This document shows positions 32,816-45,195 of a stretch of 64,000 nucleotides of DNA, one piece after another. Position 1 is the stretch's first letter. Every line of letters starts with the position of its first letter. Position numbers and translations under genes: made by a program. The notes under the pieces are model-generated. The model was not told where the DNA came from, made no database searches, and saw nothing but the letters and a program-made list of their open reading frames with translations. Source of the stretch: Prunus persica (Eukaryota; Streptophyta; Magnoliopsida; Rosales; Rosaceae); NCBI RefSeq assembly GCF_000346465.2, contig NC_034016.1, forward strand, positions 12,581,805 through 12,645,804, in the 5' to 3' direction.

Positions 32816-34688
32816 AAACTTTCAGTCGGTTGCAATCTAGACAATAGCAAGCAATAAACAATCACCACTTATCAACAGCCTATTATAGGATATGAAGTGA
32901 AAAAACAAAAACAAAAAGTACATATCATAAACAAAACCCCAGCTATTTACAACTGACCTCCTAATTTAATGGCTCAAAGCCAAGTTTCAAGACACCCAGT
33001 ACTCTACCACTCCTGCATAATATAATATCTAAACACACATCTCAACACACCATATAATCACACCATCTAATCATGAGACAGCTTCAGCTAGAATGGGAAT
33101 GTGCGGTAGCACAAGCCTAATTGAGAACAATTCAACACTAACGATACAAATCTATCTGACTAGAAAGAGTTTTAAAAAACAACAAGACATCGGGAAACAA
33201 TTGATTCACTTCAACGTATAATGTAATGGAACATCCTATGAATTAGTGGCAACCACAATACTGACTCTACTATGGCCCTCCTTTAAATGTAAGAAAATGA
33301 AAGAAATTGGCACCATCCCTTCAGTTTTTTCTTAACAAAATATCAAAGATAAATTCATAAATAAACCATCAAAACTGTATAAAATGTTTGTAAGACATGT
33401 ACAATTACAAAATTATAAGTTCTCCTCAGAAACAGAGTTCTCTAAGTATCCATACACAAACAAGAAAAGCAAAAGCTTAAACAGTTAGCTTATAGCAAAA
33501 TCAATGTCCCCATTTCTCTAAACCACACCTGCTGGTGGTAGGTTCCCATCTTCACTCATTTCCCGCTTTCTTTTAAGCACACAATGATCAAGCACAAAAC
33601 AGCAAACTTTTAAAGAACTCATATTACACCACATATGGTTCTAAAGAAAACTCATCCATATCCAATATGCAAGCCCTAAACTTAGTAAATAGAGTTATAA
33701 AAAAATATGTCGAATTAACAAGCATTATTCTCAAACAAAAAGTATGATATCGTTGGGAGTTTACAAGTTCAGAATGATATACACAGGTTAATTGTCTTAC
33801 ACTTTAGATATCATCTTCAACAAACAAAATAGATACCAATTAGACTTGTAAGAAGGTTAAATGCAATGGTCATAAAGACTCATACTAAGCCACCAAATAC
33901 TAATCAATAACTGCTACAAAAACCATAATAAAACTAAAAATACAACAGCACTAAAATGCCAACACAACATCACTACATTAGCAATACACTAGCAAAAAAA
34001 CACAATACGACAGCAATAGCAACAGCAACACAACAGTAGTGCAAGCATCAGTCCACAAAGAACAAACCCATTCACTGTTTGAAACAAGGAATCATCATAC
34101 TAAGATCATTTCAGAGAAACCCCAAAACCAATTTTGATGAAATCCCTAAACCAATTTCAGAGAAACCCCTAAACCTTCAACCAATTTCGAACAAACCCCT
34201 AAACTAATTTCAGAGAAACCCCTAAACCTTCAACCAATTTCGAACAAACCCCTCAACCAATTTCAGAGAAATGCATAAACCCTAAACCAACTTCAGAGAA
34301 ACCCTTAAACTGTAAGAAAATGTCGATGAACAGTACCTGTCGCTGGGAGAGGAAGAGAGAAGAGAGAGTCGGAGCTGAGCGACGAGAGATTCAGAGCTGA
34401 GCAACCAGAGATTCAGAGCTGAGCGACCAGAGATTCAGAGCTGAGCGACCAGAGATGAGAGAGTCAGAGCAAAGCCACGGGACAGTGAAGAGAAACAGAG
34501 CGGAGCCAAGAGAGAGAGCCGAGAGAGAACTTCAGCAAAACAGAGAGAATAAAATTTCAGCAAAAGTGATATGTGTGCAATAAGGGGACAATAAATATAT
34601 ATTTATAGGTTATAGTTCCAAATTTTTTAAAAAAGGGTGGTATTTTCAGTTACAATTATAAAAATGGTGGCATTTAGGGCTATTTTCC
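32816..34688. other. 5' region of the ULP1-like gene and right end of MULE-2
   Basis: No protein. 34125-34320 is a minisatellite of AAACCAATTTCAGAGAAACC-type units. 34365-34455 holds four copies of a roughly 22-bp unit (GCGACCAGAGATTCAGAGCT type). 34460-34560 is GA-rich and mirrors the CT-rich left subterminal region. The last 100 bp are the terminal inverted repeat. The gene's promoter presumably lies here, reading leftward. Confidence 0.6.
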
Positions 34689-35012
34689 TAAAAATAAGTG
34701 GGCACAAATGTAGTTTTGTGTTATACGGGTGTCACATTTGTCAGATAAAGACACAATTATTTGTGTCTACACAAATAAATAATTTTACTTTTTCTGAACA
34801 ACTTGTCAAATGATACTTATTATTTACATTTAATTGACATTTGACACAATTTTTTGTGTCCAATATAAATTTGTGCTTTATGTAAATTAATTTGACATAA
34901 TTATTTGTGTTTTATGCGAGAAGACGACGAATAAAATTTATTTGTGCTCAATTTTAAAGATTAGGGCACCATACATGTTCGTGATTTTTGCTCAATTTTG
35001 TCTAGTGCTAAC

Positions 35013-35088
35013 TTGAAGTTGGGAATTGTTTGCATAGCTATTGTTTTCCCAACTCCTCCTTTCATGTGTAGGACTTGCTCTACCTCCC
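35013..35088 (-). pseudogene. SABATH exon-1 relic (host side of MULE-2)
   Basis: The bases match exon 1 of the complete gene (9063-9137) and its 5' leader. The start codon has become GGG, and two extra bases break the frame within the GGVGKT...ANNS motif. A similar relic with the same lost start is at 52264-52340 in copy C, so the damage is older than the duplication. Confidence 0.8.
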
Positions 35089-35260
35089 TTTTTTGTGTTC
35101 TCAAATAATACTTCTCTCCCTCTTGGTACCAATTCTTCTAGAAGACTCCCGCATATTTGTAGCAAAATGCTTACTTAGTTTACCTTTATACGCCGAAAAT
35201 TTAATAAGTTCGGTAGTTATCTAACACGATATCAACTTCTTGAAACGTTTGCAGGTTTAT

Positions 35261-37238
35261 GATCTCAGACAGTGCACAAATTTAAAACAACCTAATTAAG
35301 ATTTGAGAGGTGTCCTTGGTTAGTCAAATAGTGCAGCTTAATACGTAAGGCTCCATACATCACAAACTAAGATTCCTACGGAACTAACACATATTTGGCA
35401 TCATTTGACAAAAAGGACAAAAAAAAAAAAAAACAATGTGCACTGATTAAGTAGATGGCATAAAATAAGATTACTTGTTTAACTATGAATTCTCTTGAAT
35501 TAAAAAAATTGATGGAAGTGCAGGTTAGGTTAGGTCAATTGCGCAAGATATTGGGCCACCCTTTATACCTAAGTTCGAAGCTTCTAGCAATTATAAGTCT
35601 CGAAATTATGGCTTGATTAGTCAATTATACCAAAATAGAAGACCTCGAGCTTCTACATATAGAGTTTTCGTACATTTATCCATATTTCACTTAATTTAAA
35701 CAATTGTAATAATATAATGGCTTAAAATATGACATGTCAAATGGTAGAGTTGAATTTTTATTTTTTTTTTCTCTAAATATTTTATTGCTTTCAACATTGG
35801 CTTAGCTGCCGTTATCTCTGTCTGTCCCTCCCATCATGAAGTCGTAAGAGCAGCTTCAGGAGTAGTTCAAGCCATGTAGGACTCTGGAATAGTATCAACG
35901 AAATCAGCTCTCATCCAAAGGCATATGTTTCCCGCAGTCATACATAAGACATTCATCTTTAGAAGTTTAGAACAAATCTAATTACCTTAGTTGATAAGCA
36001 AGAATTATTATGGATGAAGAGAAGGAGAAACAGAGAGGGAGGAGATGGAGGGTCTGATCACTGTGGGAGAGAGGCAGGGAGATAACGGCAGTTAGTAATC
36101 GTCAATACCCTTTTTTTTTTTTAAACTAATCTTTACCCGTTGACATGTAATGTTTTAAGCTGTTATATTATTACAATAGCTTAGATTAAGTGAAATGCAA
36201 GTAAATACACGAATTCTATAGTTGAGCAAGTAAATCATATCAGAATCAAATCAGGATTCACGTCGATTACTACGAAATGCCCATAAGATAAGCTCATGTT
36301 AGAGATCCTTCCATTTAATATTCTTCATCAATCCATCTGGAAGTACAATAGACAGTCGTGTTTCACGACCCTCACGGGCCATTTGATAGCTCCACACAAC
36401 AGAAAGGTCGGCAGATGTGCCAATTCAAACATTGAAATTGGTGGACACAATTGAGATTGAAATGCTGTTGTGGGTTCATAATGAGAAATTGATGTTTGAA
36501 ATTGAGGTTAAAAATGTTTGTGGTATTGGAAAGGTGGAATATATTTCTCTGTGTTGGTGGACGTTTATCAGACTTATCCAAAATGTACTTGACTTCCAAT
36601 AGAAGATTGCCACACCATTATTAGTGACCCATCGCACTGTCACCTCTAGTGCTAAAAGTTTGTTCTTCGACCAAACAGAGGACCACAAAAGAAGAAAAAA
36701 AAAGTAGTTGTGTGAAAGTGATTTTCTTCTTATTTTTTATTTTACTAGTATATGTAATGTGTCAATTTGGTAACATTATAAGAGTTGAGCAGATCTTAAC
36801 AAAGAAAATCCTAAGTGGAGGATCTACATCCCCGCTTAACTTAAAATCTCAAACTACGTAGCTTTAGACACCAAAAAAAATATCAGTACAGAAAACATAT
36901 GGGATACATACATGTAATGATCTACGAACTACACCGTATATTCAGCTGGAAATTTGACAACAGATAAAGCTCTAAATTCCAAAGCAATGAAAAGAAAAAG
37001 TAGAAGCAGAGGAACCAGATAATGTCATTCAGAGATGTGATACTGGTCCTAGATGTCAAGCATATCACGTGTTCCTGCACCCATGGTTGCAGTGTAGAGT
37101 CTGAAATACACTGATAGGCTGTCACAATGTTCCAAAAGCTAAGAAATAATGCAGAGCCTAAGTTAGCATATTGGGTTTTTTTAAATTTTTTTGGCAAACG
37201 TTGGGTTTAGATTAACATTAGAAACACTGTCAAATCAA
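35261..37238. other. Intergenic region 3' of the CBS gene
   Basis: Mostly AT-rich with poly-A/T runs. Several short frames near 36370-36860 on both strands are not recognisable. No RNA gene or transposon end was identified. Confidence 0.45.
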
Positions 37239-40200
37239 TCAATTATCAGAGATTATGGTTCCATTTTTGACATGGCAACCAGTCTGCTCCAGAGCAGATT
37301 CAAAGAACCCACAACCATGGATGCTTGAATCTATACATGGTGGAGCAAAGTGGATGATCATATCTCTCAATGTGAGCATCCCTGTGGCCTGATTTGATTC
37401 ATCAACCAAGAAGCTGAAACTGCTTTTTGTGTCTGCCATGTTTCTCATGGCTTGCTTCAGTGTTTCAGTTTTCTTGTTGGTGACCGGTGAGTCCATTCTT
37501 GGCGCAAAGTTGTTTTTGAGGCGCAGAAAGCCAGCTGAGAGAAGAGCCCCAATGTCTCTTTCAGTTGTTGGATCAGAACCTGTTTTATGATCATTCTCCA
37601 TGTGAATGAACTCCTCCACAGTTAGACTTCTGCAGTTATATGATTAAATATCAAATTAAACATGTAATATTACATATCTTAAGTTAAAATTTATTCTTTT
37701 CTTCCTTTAACACGCCTTAGCTCCAATGAGTTATCCAACCCAAGGCACCAAACAAGCCCATGATCTTGTCATGTTCACGCTGTTATTAAGATATAACTGG
37801 CAAGGGTCTGGACATTTATGTGTGCCTATATATATATAATTTGCAGATCAAATGCTACACTGAAGTGGACATGAGAAACTAACAACTCCTTTAGATGCAT
37901 ATCTCTTTTCGTTTTAGAAGCATATCTCTGTTCTGTTTTCTGTTTTTCTTTGTCAACTAGAAGAAGAGGGGAGAAGAGAACGGCGAAGTTAGGAATTGTT
38001 CATTAATTAGTAGCATATTGGATAAACGGCTCTTGACATTGGATATTTTAAGTAGCATATCTCATTGCATATAAAACTTTTGAGATAAAATTCAATATCT
38101 GAACTCCACAACACGGTTAAGCTGGAGAGAGAGTCGGCAATCAGTTTGAATTTGGGGAGTTGGGGACCTCCTCTCTCCTCCTTGTCTCTCTTTTATTTAA
38201 AAAACAATAGCGAAAAATAAAACGAAAAATATATATTACAAAACAAAACATAGAAGGGAGAATGAAAAAATGGATGTAACTTACTTTATATTGCGAGGTA
38301 GATTCTCTAGAAGGAGGTAGATATCGCATTTCCTTATGCTACCAATGACCCTCTTACTTTTCCTATCTGTGACAGCAACTGCACCATTTTGGCTTTTCCA
38401 TAGAACATGAAGAGCTTCTGTCATGCTTTGGTCTCCATATACATGTAAAACATGCTCTTCATTACCAAACCTGCATTGAAACATCCGTAGAGATGCAATT
38501 CCAAACTAAATGAGAACTTACCATCCAATTGTAAACTATTCTTATAGCTTGATTTATCCCCCCAAAAAAAAAAAGATGAAGAAAAGAAAAGAAGAACAGT
38601 TTATGGGTTGACATACCGGAACTCTGATAAAGGCTTGTCAGCAATGCTATCAAACCAGTCTAAGCCACTTGATTGAAGCAGCAGAAGAAGTACTCCATGC
38701 TATCAACGCATAATAGATAATCAAGAACTTAAGCTTAGTGTGGCCTTTTGCTAATGGCCATATTTGCTTCTCAAAAGTACCATTTATGAAGTAGAATTTA
38801 GAGATAAATATACCTGTGAAATAAAACCAATGAGCTTAGAACTGGTTCTCTCTATGACAGGCACAACTTGCAGCCGATGCTTTGAAAGTAGCAGCAGAAC
38901 ATGGAAGAGTGTCTCATCCAAGTGTACAGGGAAATATGAATTCCATAGAAACGACTTAGCCAGCTCGCCAATCTATCAGAATTAAACAGAAGTGCTCATA
39001 ACGAAATAAAAATTTAACAATCTGCATTAAAGTAATACTTCAAGCTTCTAAAATACAACAAGGGGATTGAATTATAAGTTGGAACTTATAACATGGTTGG
39101 CATTTTAATAACATAGCCAAGGAAATTGCAACACAAATATCTCTGCATGTCATCAACAAATATCTCTGCATGTGTGTCAAAATGCTTGGCAGGTTATACT
39201 TTAGAGATTCGAAAACCATGGCATCAACATTGCTAAACATAAAACTTTTCAGTTGAAAGAAGAAAAAAAAAGGCTAATATAATGAAGTGAAGATGTTAAG
39301 TGTTATGGACTTGTATTTCTCTAAATGGACTTTTTGGCATACATTGAATTGTTCTATCTTCTATGTCTACTTACCATATTAAATAAAATAAAAAATAACT
39401 AAAAGGGCAAAAAATATAAAATAAAAACCTTGGTTTGGCCAATGTGAGGATGCTGTTCAAGCATGTCAAAAACACCATAGTTGCCAATTTCTTCAGCTCT
39501 AGTTTTTCTTCTGCGATTCCCACATTCCTCGAAAATTTTCATGAGAAGCATTTGTTATATATGTAATTGTGTAAATAACACTACACAAATGTTCATCTGG
39601 GGTAGCTTTTAAAACGTTAAAATCTACAAAAATGAACATCCTTACCTCAAAAAACCAAAGAACAATACTTGCAAAATCAATGAAACCGATATAAGGATCC
39701 GAAAAGCTTCCTTTGGTATTGTCAGTAATTGGTGCACCACACACATTCTTCTCGTGCATCAAATGAATGGCATCTCTTACACTATCCCCAGTTTTCAATT
39801 CCAAAACTTTCCATTGCATCCATTTTATGACAGAAAAAATTAAAAAACATTATTTTCATAATGGGATTTTAAGGTAACCAAATTCAAAAAACAAACCAAA
39901 AACAAAGATAATGGAACATTGGAAATTATATGATGCTTACCGGGTGAGTTTTTTATGCCAGGGATAGAACTGATGAGGATGTTATCAAGAAAGAGTTGGA
40001 GGGCAGAGCCTGAATCAATTTCTTGGTTGTTTTCTTGAGTTTTAAGGTTGGAAACAAGGCTCTCTTTCTTCTGTGCCACTCCACCTTCTGAGTTTTTCAT
40101 TACATCCTTTATTTGCTGCATCTTCTTTCTTTTGTCCGAGTTAGAAGTTAATGATTGGATGTTAAACTGTTTTTGAGGTCTTTCTGTCTTCCTTGTATTT

Positions 40201-40337
40201 GCGTGATCTGTTTTTGAGTTCCCCCTGCCCCAAAGACAGATGTCAAGAATGCAAACCTTCCAAATGTTAGTTTGTATTGCCATGTGGCGTTCTAAAGACT
40301 CAGTTTTGTGGTACGATTTTCTCCCTTCAATTTTCAT
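37239..40337 (-). CDS. CBS-domain SnRK1-gamma-like protein, seven exons
   Basis: Proteins of this type have paired CBS domains that bind adenine nucleotides. They are annotated as SNF4/KING1-like regulatory gamma subunits of SnRK1 kinase, though many plant members are not proven kinase subunits. Exons (minus): 39941-40337, 39646-39806, 39429-39527, 38814-38972, 38617-38699, 38285-38470 and 37239-37628. The reading frame runs through all junctions. Motifs in order: SGSALQLFLDNILISSIPGI; VLELKTGDSVRDAIHLMHEK; YIGFIDFASIVLW; HRLQVVPVIERTSSKLIGFI; SSGLDWFDSIADKPLSEF; SMTEALHVLWKSQNGAVAV; RVIGSIRKCDIYLLLENL; and GMLTLRDMIIHFAPP near the end. The length is about 490 residues. The first 60-80 residues are poorly conserved, so an internal Met could be the true start. 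Confidence 0.82.
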
Positions 40338-40354
40338 ATTTTCTATTTATTTTT

Positions 40355-40475
40355 CTCTTTTTTTATACAAGCGATATTTAGGGAGCGGGAATCGAACCTA
40401 AAACCTCGGACGCAGGGATAAATGCTCTTAACCACTTGAGCTACAAACCCTTGTTTTTTTTTTTTTTTTTTTTTC
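40355..40475 (-). mobile_element. tRNA-derived SINE with A tail
   Basis: On the minus strand an A-rich tract (the T run at 40452-40475) adjoins a tRNA-like head (about 40381-40450). The head has TAGCTCAAGTGGTTAAGAGC (box A type) and GGTTCGATTCCC (box B type), followed by a short AT tail shared with 9719. It lies just upstream of the CBS gene start. It does not fold into a full tRNA with an intact acceptor stem, so it is not called a tRNA gene. Confidence 0.65.
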
Positions 40476-41399
40476 TGTTGTGTGGCTGGTAACTTCCTTT
40501 TTTCATATATACCTGTACACATTGTTAAACAGAAGGGTCTTTTCTTTCCTGATCCGAAATAAGCCAATAAATTATAGATTGGGAGATTTATTTAAGAGTA
40601 ATGCTACATATGCTAAAAGAAACTCCAAGATTTGTGTCCAATTAATATGATAGAATTCATTTCCACACTACCAAGGTAGTGTAATGTGGCCTGCCAGATC
40701 ATTTGGCAACCAAAATTTCAAAAAATTTTCCTAACAATACATGAATAAAAGGAGTGTTAAAACTTGAATTATCATATTGCAATATGAAAATGAGGGATGG
40801 GATATTAAAAGGATGACAGCTTTATAATAGAAAAGGGTTTCAACTGTACCTTTGGAACTTGGAATTATTACTACAAAAGGCATAGCCTACTGATAACTAT
40901 ATAATATGAAAAAACACTGCTAGAATTTGGAATTCTCTGATTCCTGTTCTCTGTTCTTCTCCATTGCTATAGGCTGCTGGTGGCTTCTCTTTGAACCAAC
41001 ATTATCAGAGACGAACACGTCCACAAGTTAAATAAAATGCTTTTTCTTTTTCTGAGATACAACTATGTTTCAAACATTATTCATAATCAATATTGATACA
41101 GAAAGTTCATAGGTTCTTATGGATATATCACCTCCACGAAGGATGAAAGCAGCCGGCGGCGGGTCAGCTGCTGTAGCTTATTTTTGTACATCTCGTGACT
41201 CTAGAACTCTTATAAGCTTATAAACTCCATTTTTACAAGTACTGAAGGATTTTTCTAGTTTAAAAGGCAAAATGCTGCAGAAGCTATACTCCTCAGCTGC
41301 CAAATGCACTTGAGATGTTAAGATCCAAACGTTTGCAAGTCTCTTTCCCACCACCATTTTTCAACTGTGCTTGAAAAGTACTTGAGATGTTGAGATCCA
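40476..41399. other. Intergenic region between CBS and AGPase genes
   Basis: It holds the promoter side of the CBS gene and the 3' UTR of the AGPase gene, both transcribed leftward. No further gene recognised. Confidence 0.5.
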
Positions 41400-44300
41400 T
41401 CATATAACCATGCCATCTTGTATTGTTGCCTTCTCCAGAATAATTGTGATTCCCTCACGAATGTAAAATCCCTCTTCTGGCCTATCTGCTTCTCGAACCC
41501 CCTACAGAACCAGAGAATATAGACGACCATAAGATTGAATATGATGGTATATATTTCACTCAATAAAAAGTTGGCCCAGTCAAGTTCGGTTAAAAGGTAA
41601 AACGAAAATATCAATGTATCCTAAAAAAAATGAGACTAGACCATGGGAAGCCATGCTTACATCTTTGTTCACGATCACTGCGTCCTTCCCTATCTTTGCA
41701 TTCTTATCAATTATACAATTCCTTCAAGGAAGAATCATAAAGACATAATTAGAAACCTCGGCGTTCTACATTCCATGTAAAGCTAAGAAATGTTTCTCAA
41801 TTTGTGAGTCTAATTACCTAATCTTTGTATTCCTTCCAATACCAACTGGGACCTTCCCCTCCGCAAGCAGAGATGCAATTTCAGTTTCAGTTTGGTAATA
41901 GTCTGCACCCATCATTATAGCATCCTGTAGCAAGAGGTAGCAACTTAATAAACATATTCATAAGAGTGAAAGTAAACAAACCGGTCCAGTTTTCAACTTC
42001 CGTCTTTGAAAACCATGAAAATTCACCTTCAGCTCAACCCCATAATCCAATCGTGAACGTTCACCTACAATTGAATGCTGGACACTACATTCTCGCAAGA
42101 AACATCCATGTGATATTATTGCATCCACAATCTGCAATACAAAAATAATGCATGAGAAGCAGATCGCCTCAATGAAGTTTCCAATATGAGCCTAAGTACA
42201 TTAGCATACCCGGCACTTGTCAATCTTGGTTGGTGGTAAGAATCGAGGAGAGGTGAAGATAGGTGTCTTTGGGTCATAGAACTGCAAAAAGAGAAGGTAA
42301 TTTGCCCGGACATTAATCACACATCGGGGAAAGAAAATGATGTTGCTCTTTGTTTCACAGAATTGATATTAAGACATTATTTAAGAACTCTACACAATTA
42401 TAGGGATTCATCATATGTTCTCCGTGTTTGCATGTTATAGTCTAGAATAACAGGGTGCCCCAGAAAATTGTATGGAAAGGCACGTTTGTTCTTTTTTCAT
42501 TTTCCTTTTTGTTTTTGTTTTTGTTTTTTTGGAGGGTGACGTGAACCTTTTGTGTATGACATGTCTAAATGTTTGACGTCCTCAAGGAAATGAACTGAAG
42601 GGATGGAATTATGAAATGTTGCCTCTATAAAAACAATGAAATCTACCTCTTCAGTGAGGGCCAAGTTAGCATCATAGAAAGACTTTATAGTTCCAATGTC
42701 CTCCCAGTATTCTCTGAACATATATGCCTGTAAAAGCAAAGGCAAATTATAAGACATTTTCTTCAATATTTGAGTATAAACAGATAATCGGTAAGAAGAA
42801 AATATGAAGAATCATGAATTGTTCATGCAAATGGCTCAAATTTTATGGTCTTTCAGTTGAGGCTTCACTCTTCTGTTTCCTTCAAACCTTTATGGATAGG
42901 GAAAAATTCATGGATGAAGACACTTCAACTGTAATGGTTATCTTACTTGAACTTTGTGCTCTCTCACTGCTGCAGGAATGATTTCAGACCCGAAGTCGTT
43001 TGATGTTGGATATCGCCACCTCAGAAGATTTAGCAAAATTTCTGTCTTAAATACATAAACACCCATTGATGCAACATATGGGGATTTCATGGCATCTTGT
43101 GGGGACAATCCCAGAAGCGTGGTATCTGTTTGCTGCAGAATGTCAACCAAGAAGGGTAAAACTTATGTCTGAGATATATTATTCATTAATGCAGTCATGT
43201 AAGTCTAAATACATGGGTAATGTTAAGACACACGGAATTTAAATAAGATGAACTTGGAAAATAGTGTAAAAGAGTAATGGAGAAAAGCATCAGTCTCTAG
43301 TCGTGGAGAAAACTCAATGCGTGGGAGAGGTGTTAGAATATAAAACAATGGTTGACTCACATCCTAATCGCTTAAGATTTTGCGAATTATGGTAAACCAA
43401 CAAATTTTATCGACAGCCAATGAAAGAGAAAAAACAAAAACAAAAAAAAAAACAAAACAATAGTTACATTCAAAGTCTTGTAAAGCCAAAAGGAGAAAAA
43501 AAAAACAGACCTGTCACCCACTGCGGCACATGAAATTGTAATATCAGCATTTCTATCAACGTGACTCTGCATATCATAGAAAATGTGTAAGAAAAATTTA
43601 ACAACAAACAAGTCCTATATGAAGGGAAATTATTATACCTGCACAAAGTCCGTATAATCCATTCGGTAAAGATGATCGCCACACAAAATCAGTACATTCT
43701 CAACATCCCTGTTTTTGGCATCCTGCAAGAAATAATGCAGTACATTGTACCCGAAATCAAGTTATGCAAACCAAAGAACAACATACAGACCCATTATTAC
43801 TATCAGTTCCCCCCTTCTTTAATTTTAAAACAATACCATTGTTGCAAACTTCTTTACCCACCTCAAATACCCATATAAATTGCCTCACAGCATCTGCTGT
43901 TCCTTGGAACCAATTCATTCCTGCTTCCCCAGGCGTTTGAGTGGCTGCCAGAACCTGCACTTGAAGTGTGCTTTGAGTCACAAAATAATCAAGGAACTTG
44001 AAAAAGAAATAACACATTGGACCAGATGTATTTTTTTTTAATGATTAAATCCTTTTAAATATAATACCTCTTCTTCTTTCTTATATAGCGAGAACTACTT
44101 CATTTAACATTAATTACAACTAAAGGTTCCCTATCAGACTAACTTTCAGTTTGAAAACTGATTTTTGCAGCATCTTTACATAATTATCAGCCTACAACTA
44201 ATTTAATAACAGACCAATCACAAAATGATACAGGTATTAATCTGCATTAAAGGATTCATTTACCTCTACAAATCCTTCCCCAAAGTTGATACCATTTCCA

Positions 44301-44434
44301 AAATAGGTGCGAGCAATGTGACGATTGAGAGAAGCAGAATTAAACTGCGTCAGTACAAAAATCTTGTTTATATTGCTGTTGATGCAATTGCTCATTGGAA
44401 TGTCTATAAGACGGTAGCATCCTCCAACTGGGAC
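41400..44434 (-). pseudogene. AGPL-like: ADP-glucose pyrophosphorylase large subunit, 5' and internal exon missing
   Basis: The enzyme makes ADP-glucose for starch in plastids; the large subunit is mainly regulatory. Eleven exons are seen (minus): 44264-44434 ([20 protein letters not shown]), 43862-43954 ([19 protein letters not shown]), 43639-43722 ([18 protein letters not shown]), 43511-43566 (SHVDRNADITISCAAVG), 42947-43132 ([20 protein letters not shown]), 42647-42727 ([20 protein letters not shown]), 42210-42281, 42027-42131, 41818-41924, 41661-41721 and 41400-41501 (ending IQDGMVI). The exon(s) for the transit peptide and the nucleotide-binding GGGxGTxLxPLT motif are absent. An LTR begins at 44577. 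The exon encoding the ASDYGLVKID-type segment is also missing between 43132 and 43511, and direct joining there would shift the frame. Confidence 0.88.
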
Positions 44435-44576
44435 CTGCAATCATACCAAATCAATACATAATACAACTTCAATTGCGATATTGAATCACAAGCTTTGATG
44501 AATCATGTGCGCTTATGGTTATTAATGGAGGATCATACAACCAAATTTTTCTAAAACAAATCAGCAAAATCCAATA

Positions 44577-45083
44577 TGTTTACACCATAGTGAACCGAGC
44601 AGACCCAGCATCAAAGCGACTAGCACCAAGGCAGCCACGCCTTCTCCCCTGCCGAAGGAAGACACACTTCTGAGGTGCCAGACACCTGCCGAAGCTCCCA
44701 ACTGCCAAATCTAATCTCCAGGACACGTATCGCCACCACGACGACTTGCACAAAGTCCCACATTGGAACTTTGTGCAAACCTCCTACTCGCACCTCCCTA
44801 TAAATAGGGAACAGTACCCAAGTAAAAAGGGTAACTATTCTCCCACTTTTACTGTTACTCTGCCAGAATTACTACTTGTAACTGACTTAGGCATCGGAGA
44901 GCCTTCGGCCGACACCACACCGGTGTCCGAAGCTTAACGATTGCTTCTCCCACTTTGTCTTCTGCAGGTCTCCCATCAACCTATATTTCACCAAGGGCCT
45001 CGGCTCTCTTCCCTGCTGAAGACCCCGCATACCTAATCACTAAGTTGGACTCACTATTGGCCGGGCCATTTTGAGCATCAACA
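44577..45083 (+). repeat. 5' LTR of a truncated Ty3-type retrotransposon
   Basis: The proposed LTR begins TGTTTACACC and ends ATCAACA, directly before the primer-binding site. It is richer in G+C than its surroundings and contains a TATAAATA box (44799-44806). The left limit rests on the TG...CA rule and on the end of AGPase intron sequence. No second LTR is present, so it cannot be checked by comparison. Confidence 0.7.
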
Positions 45084-45085
45084 GT

Positions 45086-45103
45086 TTGGCGCCGTCTGTG
45101 GGA
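45086..45103 (+). other. Retrotransposon primer-binding site
   Basis: TGGCGCCGTCTGTGGGAA follows the LTR end after two bases. TGGCGCC is the complement of a tRNA 3' end (GGCGCCA). This LTR-PBS junction word is common in plant Ty3/gypsy elements. Confidence 0.75.
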
Positions 45104-45195
45104 AGTCGACACTTGAATCCCCTCTTTCTCTATCAGCCCAGCTGGCTCCTTCACCCATCAGGCCCCGTCGCCTCTTCTTCACCCCACACTCTGCT

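Larger units (their letters stand above)
16945..34688. mobile_element. MULE-2, 17.7 kb gene-rich Mutator-like element
   Basis: Ends are GGGAAATAGCCC (left) and GGCTATTTTCC (right, inverted). The inverted repeats continue through a TGCCACCATTTTTATAATTG block and a CT-rich subterminal region of 100-200 bp. The flanks are the perfect 9-bp repeat TAAAAATAA (16936-16944 and 34689-34697), and copy C keeps the single unoccupied site (51765-51773). The cargo is a MuDR transposase, an XRCC3 copy, two unrecognised ORFs sharing a motif, MATE exons and a DUF1985/ULP1 protease gene. MULEs with ULP1-like genes are known (Kaonashi in Arabidopsis, CUMULE in melon). The extra cargo and the length are unusual. 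Confidence 0.93.

Noticed and set aside
40381..40450. Possible tRNA gene
   Set aside because: Boxes A and B are recognisable, but no full acceptor stem is formed and an A tail and SINE-like 3' part adjoin. Called a SINE instead.
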